From the NCBI RefSeq assembly GCF_004001065.1, contig NZ_BIML01000005.1, positions 186,001 through 250,000 of the forward strand: 64,000 bases of DNA, read 5' to 3'. A program made the translations under genes and the position numbers. This DNA is from Paenibacillus xylaniclasticus (GTDB taxonomy: Bacteria; Bacillota; Bacilli; Paenibacillales; Paenibacillaceae). The stretch's first letter is position 1; each line of letters starts with the position of its first letter. The notes beneath the pieces are model-generated. The model was given only the letters and a program-made list of their open reading frames with translations, searched no databases and had not been told where the DNA came from. Below, piece after piece: positions 1 to 7,634 of this stretch.

Positions 1-995
1 ATTTGATTGGCTAAGTCCACAGCATCCCCACTCTTGAACAGAAGCCCGTTCTCGCCATGTTGAATGAGTTCTGCTGGCCCATCAATATTCGCGGATATAA
101 CAGGAATTCCAGCTGCCATAGCTTCCAATACGACGAGGCCCAATCCTTCATATCTTGACGGCAGGACGAAAATATCGAACTCCGGCAGTAGCTTGTGCAC
201 ATCATTACGGCTCCCGTAAAAAACAACTTCCTCTTGCAGGTTATATTGATCAATAAGCTGACGTAAATAGTGTGCCGATTCCTTATCATACTCATAGAAT
301 CCGCCAATCAACCCGCAAGATACCTTCAGGCCCTTGTCCTTGCACAGCTTAATCGCCTCGATAAGGATGTCCTGACCTTTCTTCTGATGCGTAATTCGTG
401 CTACATTGACAATTTTAATAGCAGCTGTCGTATCCGGTACTGGACTTTGTTTCTTGAACCTGCTGAATGTATGAACATGAATGCCATTGTAAATCCTCGT
501 TGAATTCATGATCTGACTGTCCATACATTCCTGCAATACAGCATTCGATATGGCGACATTCTGGTCAATGATTCTTCTATGGATAAATCGATGAATGAAA
601 TTAAATCTTCGGGCAATATTGGTGTCATGAATGGTGAAGACCAGCTTCAATCTAGGTTTAATCAGCTTGCATAATACAGCCCAGAGCTTGCTGCCATAGG
701 TATGTGAATGAATGACATCAATTCTATGTTTACTGACAATCTTCAGCAGTTTCGTCAGATATTTAGGATGTCGATGTGATGGCGGTCTATTCAGAAAATA
801 AACCTCGCATCCTGTCGCCAGAAGCTGCTGCTTCATCCCTTCATCAACCAAATCGTTCATGACGACTACCACAAAGCTCACTCTCGACGAGGCCGAGCCT
901 TCTCTTACTAAGTCGAGAAGAAGCTTCTCCGCTCCGCCAACTTGGAAGGACGAAATAATATGAAGCGTGTTAACAGGCACCTTATCAGTAATCAC
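1..995 (-). CDS. GT4-family glycosyltransferase (3' end beyond the left edge)
   Basis: This is a glycosyltransferase of the GT4/GT-B type, cut off by the window edge. The N-terminal Rossmann region carries the motif SFQVGGAEK, and the C-terminal half carries the EGLGLVVLE (E-x7-E) nucleotide-sugar motif followed by AMAAGIPVI. No stop lies in this frame down to base 1, so about 331 residues are visible. I prefer the GTG at 995 because AGAGGA sits seven bases upstream; the in-frame ATG at 1019 has no ribosome binding site. It follows the flippase gene by a short gap and should be co-transcribed in the exopolysaccharide operon, adding a sugar to the lipid-linked repeat unit in the cytoplasm. The substrate cannot be told from the sequence. 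Confidence 0.85.
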   Translation of the reverse strand, partial: MITDKVPVNTLHIISSFQVGGAEKLLLDLVREGSASSRVSFVVVVMNDLVDEGMKQQLLATGCEVYFLNRPPSHRHPKYLTKLLKIVSKHRIDVIHSHTYGSKLWAVLCKLIKPRLKLVFTIHDTNIARRFNFIHRFIHRRIIDQNVAISNAVLQECMDSQIMNSTRIYNGIHVHTFSRFKKQSPVPDTTAAIKIVNVARITHQKKGQDILIEAIKLCKDKGLKVSCGLIGGFYEYDKESAHYLRQLIDQYNLQEEVVFYGSRNDVHKLLPEFDIFVLPSRYEGLGLVVLEAMAAGIPVISANIDGPAELIQHGENGLLFKSGDAVDLANQ

Positions 996-1032
996 TTTTA
1001 ATTCCTCTTTCAACGTCATCAAATTTAAAACA

Positions 1033-2304
1033 CTAGGTTTTGCTTGGCGCAAACCCTTTGCCGTAATTAGAGTACAGGAGGTATAAAATAGTTCCGTAGA
1101 TGAACCGTGCCGCTGCAACACTAACCGCCGCCCATATCACTCCGAATTGAGGAACCAATGCAACAATGAGTACAACAATCGTACCAATTTGAACATACTT
1201 TCCTAACGTAATAAACATAGGCTTCCCGAGCGAATACGTTGCTTGTTCAATCGGCACGAGCGCGAAAGATAATACAGCTTTTATTAGCATCACTTGAAGG
1301 ATGCTTTCCGCTTGTATATATTTGTCCCCTAGTAACAATGGAACGATCAACGGAAGGACAGGGATTAGACAAAGCATAGCCCCTGAAATTATAAGCGTCG
1401 GTCTCATGATTTTCTTCGTGAAGCTTACGACGTTCTGTGCGGTGAGCTCAGACATTTTAGGCAGCATCACCTTCGCGAACACAACCGGAATAAACGCAAC
1501 AATCGCCGACAACTGATACGCAGCGTTGTATACGCCGATCTGTTCATACGTTACCCATAGTGAAATCATAAAGAAATCGATTCGGTCGAGCAGATTATTC
1601 GGAACGGATATAGTGAGCATCCATTTCTCGTAATGGATCATCTCACGTATCAAGCTCTTCGTTGGCTTATTCCGAACAAATTCTCTTATAAAGCCTATAT
1701 ATCGCAAAGAGAATAATAAAGAATATAGAATGGGCAAATAATAGATCAGCAGTACATACTTCAACAACAATACATCGTTCAACCACAGCATCAACAGGAA
1801 TAGAATCGAGACGACATATCTCGAAACATTAATCCACGCCCTTAGCTTGAAACGCTGTATCGCCTGCAGATAGGTGTCATTAACGAATAACAACGACTCC
1901 CCTAGAAACCCTACAATTAAATAAGGGATGTAAGCCGATATCTCTCCTTGACCTAACTTAAGGAATATTTGATTTCCAAGAAAGATCAGAAGAAGCGTAA
2001 CAATCGAGATGATAATAACCTTCGATATAAAATACAATCCGAATATTGCATACGTATGTTCTTTATTTTTCGCAGAAAATCGGACCGCTGTGTTTTCCAT
2101 CCCAAAATCAAAAAAAGCGCTGCAGAAAGCAATCGCTACAAAAACAAACGAATATTTCCCATAATCCGATGGCCCTAACTGCTGCGTTAGCAGAAGAATG
2201 ATAAAGAAATTTAACGCTTTTGTTAGGATACTTTCGGAAAATACAATCGTCAGATTTTTAAACAGCTTACTGTTTAAATATTTGCTAATTCGGATGTTCC
2301 CCAT
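1033..2304 (-). CDS. Wzx-type polysaccharide flippase (MATE/MOP superfamily)
   Basis: A 423-residue integral membrane protein with about 12 hydrophobic segments and the layout of the polysaccharide-transport (RfbX/Wzx) family. It begins with a short basic N-terminus, then a helix containing ILLLTQQLGPSDYGKYSF, a typical first-helix motif of these flippases. It would turn the undecaprenyl-diphosphate-linked repeat unit across the membrane. The ATG has AAGGCGG four bases upstream. It lies between the asparagine-synthetase-like gene and the GT4 gene on the same strand. With the Wzz/Wze pair upstream it marks this operon as Wzx/Wzy-dependent, unlike the ABC-dependent cluster further right. No Wzy polymerase is visible; it may lie left of the window. 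Confidence 0.85.
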   Translation of the reverse strand: MGNIRISKYLNSKLFKNLTIVFSESILTKALNFFIILLLTQQLGPSDYGKYSFVFVAIAFCSAFFDFGMENTAVRFSAKNKEHTYAIFGLYFISKVIIISIVTLLLIFLGNQIFLKLGQGEISAYIPYLIVGFLGESLLFVNDTYLQAIQRFKLRAWINVSRYVVSILFLLMLWLNDVLLLKYVLLIYYLPILYSLLFSLRYIGFIREFVRNKPTKSLIREMIHYEKWMLTISVPNNLLDRIDFFMISLWVTYEQIGVYNAAYQLSAIVAFIPVVFAKVMLPKMSELTAQNVVSFTKKIMRPTLIISGAMLCLIPVLPLIVPLLLGDKYIQAESILQVMLIKAVLSFALVPIEQATYSLGKPMFITLGKYVQIGTIVVLIVALVPQFGVIWAAVSVAAARFIYGTILYLLYSNYGKGFAPSKT

Positions 2305-2364
2305 ATAGCCGCCTTCATTCTGTAGTTTCCCTCATATTCGGCATGTACCGCAGTCATTGACCGT

Positions 2365-3993
2365 CTATTTAAGTTCCTTAAGCAATAATGCCAAAGAAAT
2401 GAAATGTCCTACTTTCTCAGAGTGAATTTGCTGTAGCGATATCTGTTCATTCAGTATACCTGCGTCCTTCAATAAGCTTTCCCACTCTTGACTCCTCTCT
2501 CCTTGGAGCAAGTGGACAGGGAATCCTTTAATCTTCGAGCCGCGTTGGTAATAAGATTTCTTCGTCAGCTTCTGAGCGACTTTCTTAAATAATTTTATTG
2601 ATATATAGGAGAAATATTTGTACAGATCGAGCAACTGATCTGCCCGCTTGGATGAGACCGTCGTTCCACCATCAGTCGTTGGAATTTTTGCTACTCGTTC
2701 ATTAGCGGATGTTATAAGTTTTCTATGCGTATGATTATAGAAACGTTCCCACCTAGGGAGACTATATCCATACCGGGTGAGTACTAGCTCTAAGAATGGC
2801 GTATAGTTGTCCGTCAATTGGGTTCCAATTGAATTAAACCTTCCTGCTCTTGTTTGCTCCTTAAAGTGGTAATAGATCTGGTCGTTACTTTTCGTATTCA
2901 TATCCGCAACATAAGCCGTTAACCGCTCATACAAATTACCTTCAAATGCTTGATTCGCAATTCGATATTCGTTGCCGAAATAATCATCGTTACAAGGGAT
3001 AGGCAGCACCTTCAAGCCCATCAACCTCGATAAATTCGTACTCTTTCTTGTGTAGAAAGGAAAGTCCTGCATCCAGAACCGATCACTAAGCAGCTCGGCT
3101 CCTCCGCCAGTTAAAATTAAGTCAGCCCCTCGCGCGATTCTTTGTCTGGAATGCTGGTAGGCTGAATAATAGGCAAAGATATCGAACATACCATCACATA
3201 GCTGGAACAATTCAGGGATGTACTGATCGATATCTTCATCGATATCACACACATACAATGGAATGTCTAATTCATCCGCAACCTTCTTCGCAAGGATAAC
3301 ATCCTCATCATCTGGTTTCCCAACGACGGATGCTTCAAACTTCGCTCCGCAATGATGAAGCAGGGTGACCAGCAGCCTAGAATCAATCCCGCCCGTCAAA
3401 TCAACACTTACTTTACGGTTCTGAATGGATTGAGCGAACGATTCAATATAATCAGGTATACTTGTCACATTCGTTGGCTTGTCCATTCCGGTGGAGAACC
3501 CCTTTGATTCTATCAGAATCCTACCATCTTTATCGAAACGTACGATTTGATCGCCCTGAATCCTGCGAATCGACGCAAATAAGGTGCGATCTTCATAAAT
3601 CATGCCGAAATTCAAAAACTCGATTACTGATTCTGGATTCAAATCTTTATGACTAAAACCGCGTTCCTTAACTATCGCTAAGAATGAATCAGAAATCGCA
3701 CCCTCGTCATAATAGACATCAAAGATGCCGCTGTTATCGATAAAAACGCTTATTGAGTCCGAGGGGTGGTGTAACACAACCATCATAAAGTTCCCTTTCA
3801 GAGAATCGATAGCCTTCGTAAGTCCGTCATTGGATAAAGCGCGCCCGAATTCCACTAATGATAAATAGCCTGAAGAAAATCCTGGAATGAACACAAGTCC
3901 CTTCCAGTAAATTGTATAATTCTCATTGATGATGCAGCGCTCTAAGGAAGTAAGCTGTCGTTCTCTATCATTCGCTCGTAAAATCACAATCAT
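2365..3993 (-). CDS. Asparagine-synthetase-like protein of an exopolysaccharide operon
   Basis: A 542-residue protein of the asparagine synthase superfamily. The ATP-pyrophosphatase (PP-loop) signature SVDLTGGIDSR lies at about residues 196-206, followed by a synthetase-type C-terminal domain. The N-terminal 150 residues look like a remnant class II glutamine amidotransferase fold, but no catalytic Cys follows the initiator Met, so glutamine hydrolysis is unlikely. It could activate a carboxylate (for example on a uronic acid or an amino-acid substituent) with ATP and join it to an amine; the substrate is unknown. The ATG has GGGAGG only two bases upstream, so the GTG two codons in (3987) may be the true start. 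It sits between the phosphoglycosyl transferase and the flippase, which suggests decoration of the repeat unit before flipping. Confidence 0.7.
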   Translation of the reverse strand: MIVILRANDRERQLTSLERCIINENYTIYWKGLVFIPGFSSGYLSLVEFGRALSNDGLTKAIDSLKGNFMMVVLHHPSDSISVFIDNSGIFDVYYDEGAISDSFLAIVKERGFSHKDLNPESVIEFLNFGMIYEDRTLFASIRRIQGDQIVRFDKDGRILIESKGFSTGMDKPTNVTSIPDYIESFAQSIQNRKVSVDLTGGIDSRLLVTLLHHCGAKFEASVVGKPDDEDVILAKKVADELDIPLYVCDIDEDIDQYIPELFQLCDGMFDIFAYYSAYQHSRQRIARGADLILTGGGAELLSDRFWMQDFPFYTRKSTNLSRLMGLKVLPIPCNDDYFGNEYRIANQAFEGNLYERLTAYVADMNTKSNDQIYYHFKEQTRAGRFNSIGTQLTDNYTPFLELVLTRYGYSLPRWERFYNHTHRKLITSANERVAKIPTTDGGTTVSSKRADQLLDLYKYFSYISIKLFKKVAQKLTKKSYYQRGSKIKGFPVHLLQGERSQEWESLLKDAGILNEQISLQQIHSEKVGHFISLALLLKELK

Positions 3994-4076
3994 TACCTCC
4001 CGGTTCGAACCACTTACTTATTCATAATCGATTATCCTTCATCAAATTACACCGAACCGTCTTTCGCATGCATATT

Positions 4077-4766
4077 TTAGTATGAAGAATTGGGTATAAT
4101 CATCACTCGAATTGTCTTTAATATAATTCGAAAATCTAACCACAAACTGCGTCTGCTAATATACATTAAATCTAATTCGACCATTTGCTCAAAGCTAAGC
4201 TCATTCCGTCCGCACACCTGCCACAACCCTGTGCAGCCAGGCGTTACACTTAATCGCTGCTTATGATAAGCATTATAGGCCTCAACTTCCCGAACCAAAG
4301 GAGGCCGCGGGCCGACCAGACTCATATCACCCTTAATAACATTCACAAGCTGTGGCAGCTCATCGATACTTGTTTTCCGAATAAATCTCCCGACCCGAGT
4401 AACGCGCGGATCTCGTTTCATTTTGAACATAGCACCTTTAATCTCGTTGTGCACCAACAGACTCTCTAGCTGTTTCTCCGCATCGGTGACCATAGAGCGA
4501 AATTTGTACATACGAAACGGTTTCTCGTCTTTGCCTATCCTAGTCTGATAAAAAAATACGGAGCCCCGAGGATTTTCCAGTTTAATCAAGATGGCCACTA
4601 GAACGAATAAAGGGGACAAAATGAATAAACCTATCAAAGCTCCTATGATATCTATTCCTCTTTTTACTACTTCATATGCTCCCATGTTGTGACTCACATA
4701 GCCCCCCATAGCTATACTGACCTCTTCGTCCGCGATGACGTCATCATTCCGATCCGTCGATAGCAT
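4077..4766 (-). CDS. Short-form bacterial sugar transferase (monotopic phosphoglycosyl transferase)
   Basis: A 229-residue enzyme of the bacterial sugar transferase family (the catalytic half of WcaJ/WbaP, similar in size to EpsL-type enzymes). One hydrophobic re-entrant helix near residues 33-58 is followed by FYQTRIGKDEKPFRMYKFRSM-type residues, the core DELPQLVNVIKGDMSLVGPRPP motif and the PGCTGLWQVCGR segment. It transfers a sugar 1-phosphate from a UDP-sugar to undecaprenyl phosphate, starting the lipid-linked repeat unit. TAGGAGGT lies about 13 bases before the ATG. It is the first gene after the structured RNA and terminator at 4819-5000, so its expression probably depends on readthrough there. 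Confidence 0.88.
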   Translation of the reverse strand: MLSTDRNDDVIADEEVSIAMGGYVSHNMGAYEVVKRGIDIIGALIGLFILSPLFVLVAILIKLENPRGSVFFYQTRIGKDEKPFRMYKFRSMVTDAEKQLESLLVHNEIKGAMFKMKRDPRVTRVGRFIRKTSIDELPQLVNVIKGDMSLVGPRPPLVREVEAYNAYHKQRLSVTPGCTGLWQVCGRNELSFEQMVELDLMYISRRSLWLDFRIILKTIRVMIIPNSSY

Positions 4767-4818
4767 GAACTAATTAAAACCTCCTATTATCGATTGGTTT
4801 CACGAATATATGTAGGTT

Positions 4819-4865
4819 AAAAACACGAGCTACACCTTCCTAGCGAGTAGAAAAGTATAGCTCGT
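4819..4865 (-). terminator. Intrinsic terminator inside the exopolysaccharide operon
   Basis: Arms at 4825-4835 and 4855-4865 pair over 11 base pairs (ACGAGCTA core plus one G-U, an A-U and a G-C) around a 19-base loop. On the minus strand the hairpin is followed by GTTTTT. It stands between galU and the sugar transferase gene, in the middle of one gene cluster and immediately downstream of the EAR-like RNA, so it probably terminates transcripts that have not been modified by that RNA. Confidence 0.75.
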
Positions 4866-4871
4866 ATTTCA

Positions 4872-5000
4872 AACTGTCAGTACAGGGCATCCAACCCCAC
4901 CTCACAACTCACCACTGACGATATACGTCTAAGGTTCATATAACCCACGGCGCGTCCGAGTGCCTACGGTGATAAAGGTGCAGTAGGCATCACCTGTATG
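4872..5000 (-). ncRNA. EAR/epsC-like structured RNA (processive antitermination candidate)
   Basis: On the minus strand this leader holds an H-type pseudoknot: GGTGAT (4994-4989) pairs with ATCACC (4973-4968), and TGCCTAC (4989-4983) pairs with GTAGGCA (4967-4961), so the two helices interleave. It is followed by a small GGTT/AACC hairpin (about 4934-4946), a GACG-CGTC hairpin (4917-4929) and a possible long-range GTCAGT/ACTGAC helix (4914-4919 with 4876-4881). The EAR (Rfam epsC) RNA of Bacillales is a compact pseudoknotted element of this length in eps operons that lets polymerase read through distant terminators. Position, size, pseudoknot and the following terminator all fit; identity with that family is my inference. 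Confidence 0.65.
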
Positions 5001-5030
5001 TCATCTTTCACAAAAAAAAAAAGCAGCGCA

Positions 5031-5927
5031 TTACCTCTCTTGAGTTGGTACCGCCCCATACTTCTGCAGCAGCTGCTGGATCGTCTCCAGTGTATGCTCC
5101 CGCAGCTTACTATCCTGTAGCGCAAATTCCAACGTTGTATCGATGAACCCCGACAGATCCCCTACGTCATAACGCTTCCCTTCGTACTCATAAGCATACA
5201 CTTGCTGCATCTCGTTCAACGATTGTATCGCATCTGTCAATTGAATTTCGCCGCCCACGCCTCGTTCCTGCTTGCCAAGCAGTTCAAAAATATCCGGGGT
5301 CAAAATATATCGGCCCATGATAGCAAGATTAGACGGAGCTTGGCCAATCGGAGGCTTCTCAACAAGCTGCTCTACCTTGTAAAGCGGACCATTCATGCTC
5401 GCCGGCTTCACGATTCCATAGCGGTCGGTCTCATGTTCAGCGACGCGTTGTACAGCAATAACCGGACTTTCAACATTATGATAGGTCTGAATCAACTGTC
5501 CAATACAAGGTACCTCCGACTTGACGATATCGTCACCTAGAAGCACCGCGAAAGGCTCATCGTTAAAGAACTTTCTCGCGACCCAAATGGCATGGCCGAG
5601 TCCAAGCGGCTCTTGCTGACGAATAAAATGAATATCAGCCATCTTGGAAGGCCTGCGAACCTTCTCAAGCAGCTTCAGCTTTCCTTTGACCCGCAAATTT
5701 TCTTCTAATTCAAATGCGCTGTCAAAATGATCCTCGATCGCACGCTTATGCTTGCCAGTTACAATAATAATATCTTCAATACCAGCCGCTACGGCCTCCT
5801 CAACGATATATTGAATCGTTGGTTTGCTCAGTATCGGCAGCATTTCCTTCGGCATTGCTTTAGTCGCCGGCAAAAACCTTGTGCCTAATCCCGCCGCAGG
5901 GATCAGCGCTTTACGAATCTTTTGCAT
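5031..5927 (-). CDS. galU: UTP-glucose-1-phosphate uridylyltransferase
   Basis: Makes UDP-glucose from glucose 1-phosphate and UTP, feeding the polysaccharide operon. The product has the nucleotidyltransferase start motif [19 protein letters not shown], then PKEMLPI, EDHFD and a GDD metal-binding segment (LLGDDIV). The chosen ATG (298 residues) has AGAGGTG six bases upstream; an in-frame ATG nine codons earlier lacks a ribosome binding site. It follows the BY-kinase gene by about 140 AT-rich bases and precedes the EAR-like RNA. Its length matches the family. Confidence 0.95.
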   Translation of the reverse strand: MQKIRKALIPAAGLGTRFLPATKAMPKEMLPILSKPTIQYIVEEAVAAGIEDIIIVTGKHKRAIEDHFDSAFELEENLRVKGKLKLLEKVRRPSKMADIHFIRQQEPLGLGHAIWVARKFFNDEPFAVLLGDDIVKSEVPCIGQLIQTYHNVESPVIAVQRVAEHETDRYGIVKPASMNGPLYKVEQLVEKPPIGQAPSNLAIMGRYILTPDIFELLGKQERGVGGEIQLTDAIQSLNEMQQVYAYEYEGKRYDVGDLSGFIDTTLEFALQDSKLREHTLETIQQLLQKYGAVPTQER

Positions 5928-6070
5928 GAAGACACCTCTCTCAGAATACCTCATTGCTAATATTGCGACAAAATGTGAGCTATAACAAAACTGTCAGATA
6001 GTACAATAATACTACGATATTTTCAATCAGTCATTCCTTTATTTCCTAAAGCTTTAATTTATATCTACAA

Positions 6071-6757
6071 CTATTCATGACCGTAATAATAGTAATAAGT
6101 GCTATCGCCTTTTCTGCGCTTTACATTGTTCATCACGACACCCAGAATTTTAGCATTAACGGTATCTAGATTGGCCTTTGCTTTTATTGCTGCTTCTTTT
6201 TTCACTGATCCGTATTCCATAACCAGAATGACGCCGTCGCTTTTGGATGCAACGAGCTGGGCATCCGTCACAGCAAGAAGTGGCGGAGTATCGATCAAGA
6301 TAACATCGAACTGCGTTCTGAGTAAGTCTAACAATTCCGTCATCCGTTTCGAAGAAAGCATCTCTGCTGGATTGGGCGGAATCGGCCCTGCTGTGATAAT
6401 ATACAGATTAGGAACATCCGTCTCTTGAATGACCTCTTGCAGCTGGTTCTGCCTAGTCAGCATTGAGGATAAGCCTACGCGGTTCGAGGCTCGGAACGTA
6501 TGATGCATAGTCGGCTTCCGCATATCCGCATCAATGAGCACAATGCGACGCTCTGTCTGAGCAAAGGCAATAGCAAGGTTGGAGATCGTCGTCGACTTCC
6601 CCTCGCCAGGACCAGATGATGTAACAACGATGGCTTGCATAGTTTCATCAATAGAAGAGAAGTCAATATTAGTTCGCAGCGTACGATAAGCTTCAGAAAT
6701 AGGCGATCGCGGGTTCGATAATGTAATGAGATGACGTCTATTTTTCGTTTGTGACAT
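6071..6757 (-). CDS. Bacterial tyrosine kinase of polysaccharide synthesis (CpsD/Wze type)
   Basis: A 228-residue cytoplasmic BY-kinase that partners the membrane modulator encoded just upstream, controlling polymerisation and export of exopolysaccharide. Walker A (GPGEGKST, near residue 50), Walker A' (IVLIDADMRKP) and Walker B (VILIDTPP) are intact. The C-terminus carries the autophosphorylation cluster STYYYYYGHE. The start overlaps the modulator gene by 20 bases, implying coupled translation. It contrasts with the degenerate copy at 12130-12777. Confidence 0.93.
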   Translation of the reverse strand: MSQTKNRRHLITLSNPRSPISEAYRTLRTNIDFSSIDETMQAIVVTSSGPGEGKSTTISNLAIAFAQTERRIVLIDADMRKPTMHHTFRASNRVGLSSMLTRQNQLQEVIQETDVPNLYIITAGPIPPNPAEMLSSKRMTELLDLLRTQFDVILIDTPPLLAVTDAQLVASKSDGVILVMEYGSVKKEAAIKAKANLDTVNAKILGVVMNNVKRRKGDSTYYYYYGHE

Positions 6758-7541
6758 GTTCTACTTCCCCCGCTTTTAGCTGTGATGTCTGCATAGTCCT
6801 ATTCTGAGTGACCGGCCTTGCCGAGACGCTCATATTTTTCTCCTTATTGATTTCCTCAGTACCTGCCCGATAAATCGTAGCTAATATCGGAAGACCAAGC
6901 AGGCTTTGTACATCCTCCTCCGTCTTTACCGTGTCATCCAAGTATTCCAACAAGAATGATATAGCGATTCCGACCAGAAGTGACAACATGAACGCGATGA
7001 CACTATTCAGAACAACATTAGGTGATACAGGCTCCGGGTTCGCTTTATCTTCCTTAGCAAAGTTTAGAATGGAAACGTTCTTGACGCTCATCAAAGCAGG
7101 AATCTCATTCTGAAATACTTTCGATACCGCATTCACGATACGGGCAGCGTTCTGGTAAGACGTATCTTCTACCGCAACCGTCATAACCTGCGTATTGTTG
7201 ACTGAGCTGACGCTTACTTTACCAATTAGCTGCTCAGAGGTTAATCCAAGCTCCGGGTACTTCGCTGCAACCTTGTCCATAATTGCTGGCGTTTTTATAA
7301 TTTCTTTGTATGTGTCGATCAGCTTAATATTCGTGTTGACGGTATCTGTATTGAGCTGTTGTATGTCGATATCAGATGTTGTCTTCGTTACAATAATTTT
7401 CGTTGATGCTTCGTATACAGGCTTTAGCACGTAGATACTTCCAATAGCAACTAAGAGCGTAACAAGTACGACCAAGGAAATGATCCACCATACACGCTTT
7501 CGAATGATTCGGAGATAGTCCTTGATTTCCAGTTCCTTCAC
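6738..7541 (-). CDS. Wzz/CapA-type chain-length modulator and kinase activator
   Basis: A membrane protein with two transmembrane helices (about residues 15-40 and 175-200) flanking an extracellular coiled region, plus a PEPVSPN-type motif before the second helix, typical of polysaccharide co-polymerases. Its cytoplasmic tail would activate the BY-kinase. I prefer the GTG at 7541 because GGGGGAG lies six bases before it; in-frame ATGs further upstream (7577, 7562) have no good site. It follows the SLH protein gene after a hairpin and begins the Wzx/Wzy-type operon. Confidence 0.88.
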   Translation of the reverse strand: MKELEIKDYLRIIRKRVWWIISLVVLVTLLVAIGSIYVLKPVYEASTKIIVTKTTSDIDIQQLNTDTVNTNIKLIDTYKEIIKTPAIMDKVAAKYPELGLTSEQLIGKVSVSSVNNTQVMTVAVEDTSYQNAARIVNAVSKVFQNEIPALMSVKNVSILNFAKEDKANPEPVSPNVVLNSVIAFMLSLLVGIAISFLLEYLDDTVKTEEDVQSLLGLPILATIYRAGTEEINKEKNMSVSARPVTQNRTMQTSQLKAGEVEHVTNEK

Positions 7542-7583
7542 TTCATTCTCCCCCACAATCATGCAAGCCGCATTCACAAGAGA

Positions 7584-7615
7584 AGCCCCCTCCCTTTTCT
7601 TATCGAGAGGGGGCT
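7584..7615 (-). terminator. GC-rich hairpin after the SLH gene
   Basis: AGCCCCCT (7584-7591) and AGGGGGCT (7608-7615) pair, followed on the minus strand by TCTCTT. The U-tract is weak, so it may only attenuate transcription between the SLH gene and the modulator gene. Confidence 0.5.
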
Positions 7616-7634
7616 GATTCAGCTAGTCTTGCAA

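Noticed and set aside
11-307. 98-residue minus-strand frame at the left edge
   Set aside because: The GT4 gene runs through this region on the same strand in another frame with clear motifs, so this frame is a shadow.
4872-5000. c-di-GMP or other metabolite riboswitch in the eps operon
   Set aside because: The interleaved pseudoknot, the position inside an eps operon and the length fit the EAR/epsC RNA better; I did not see the GEMM-I core.
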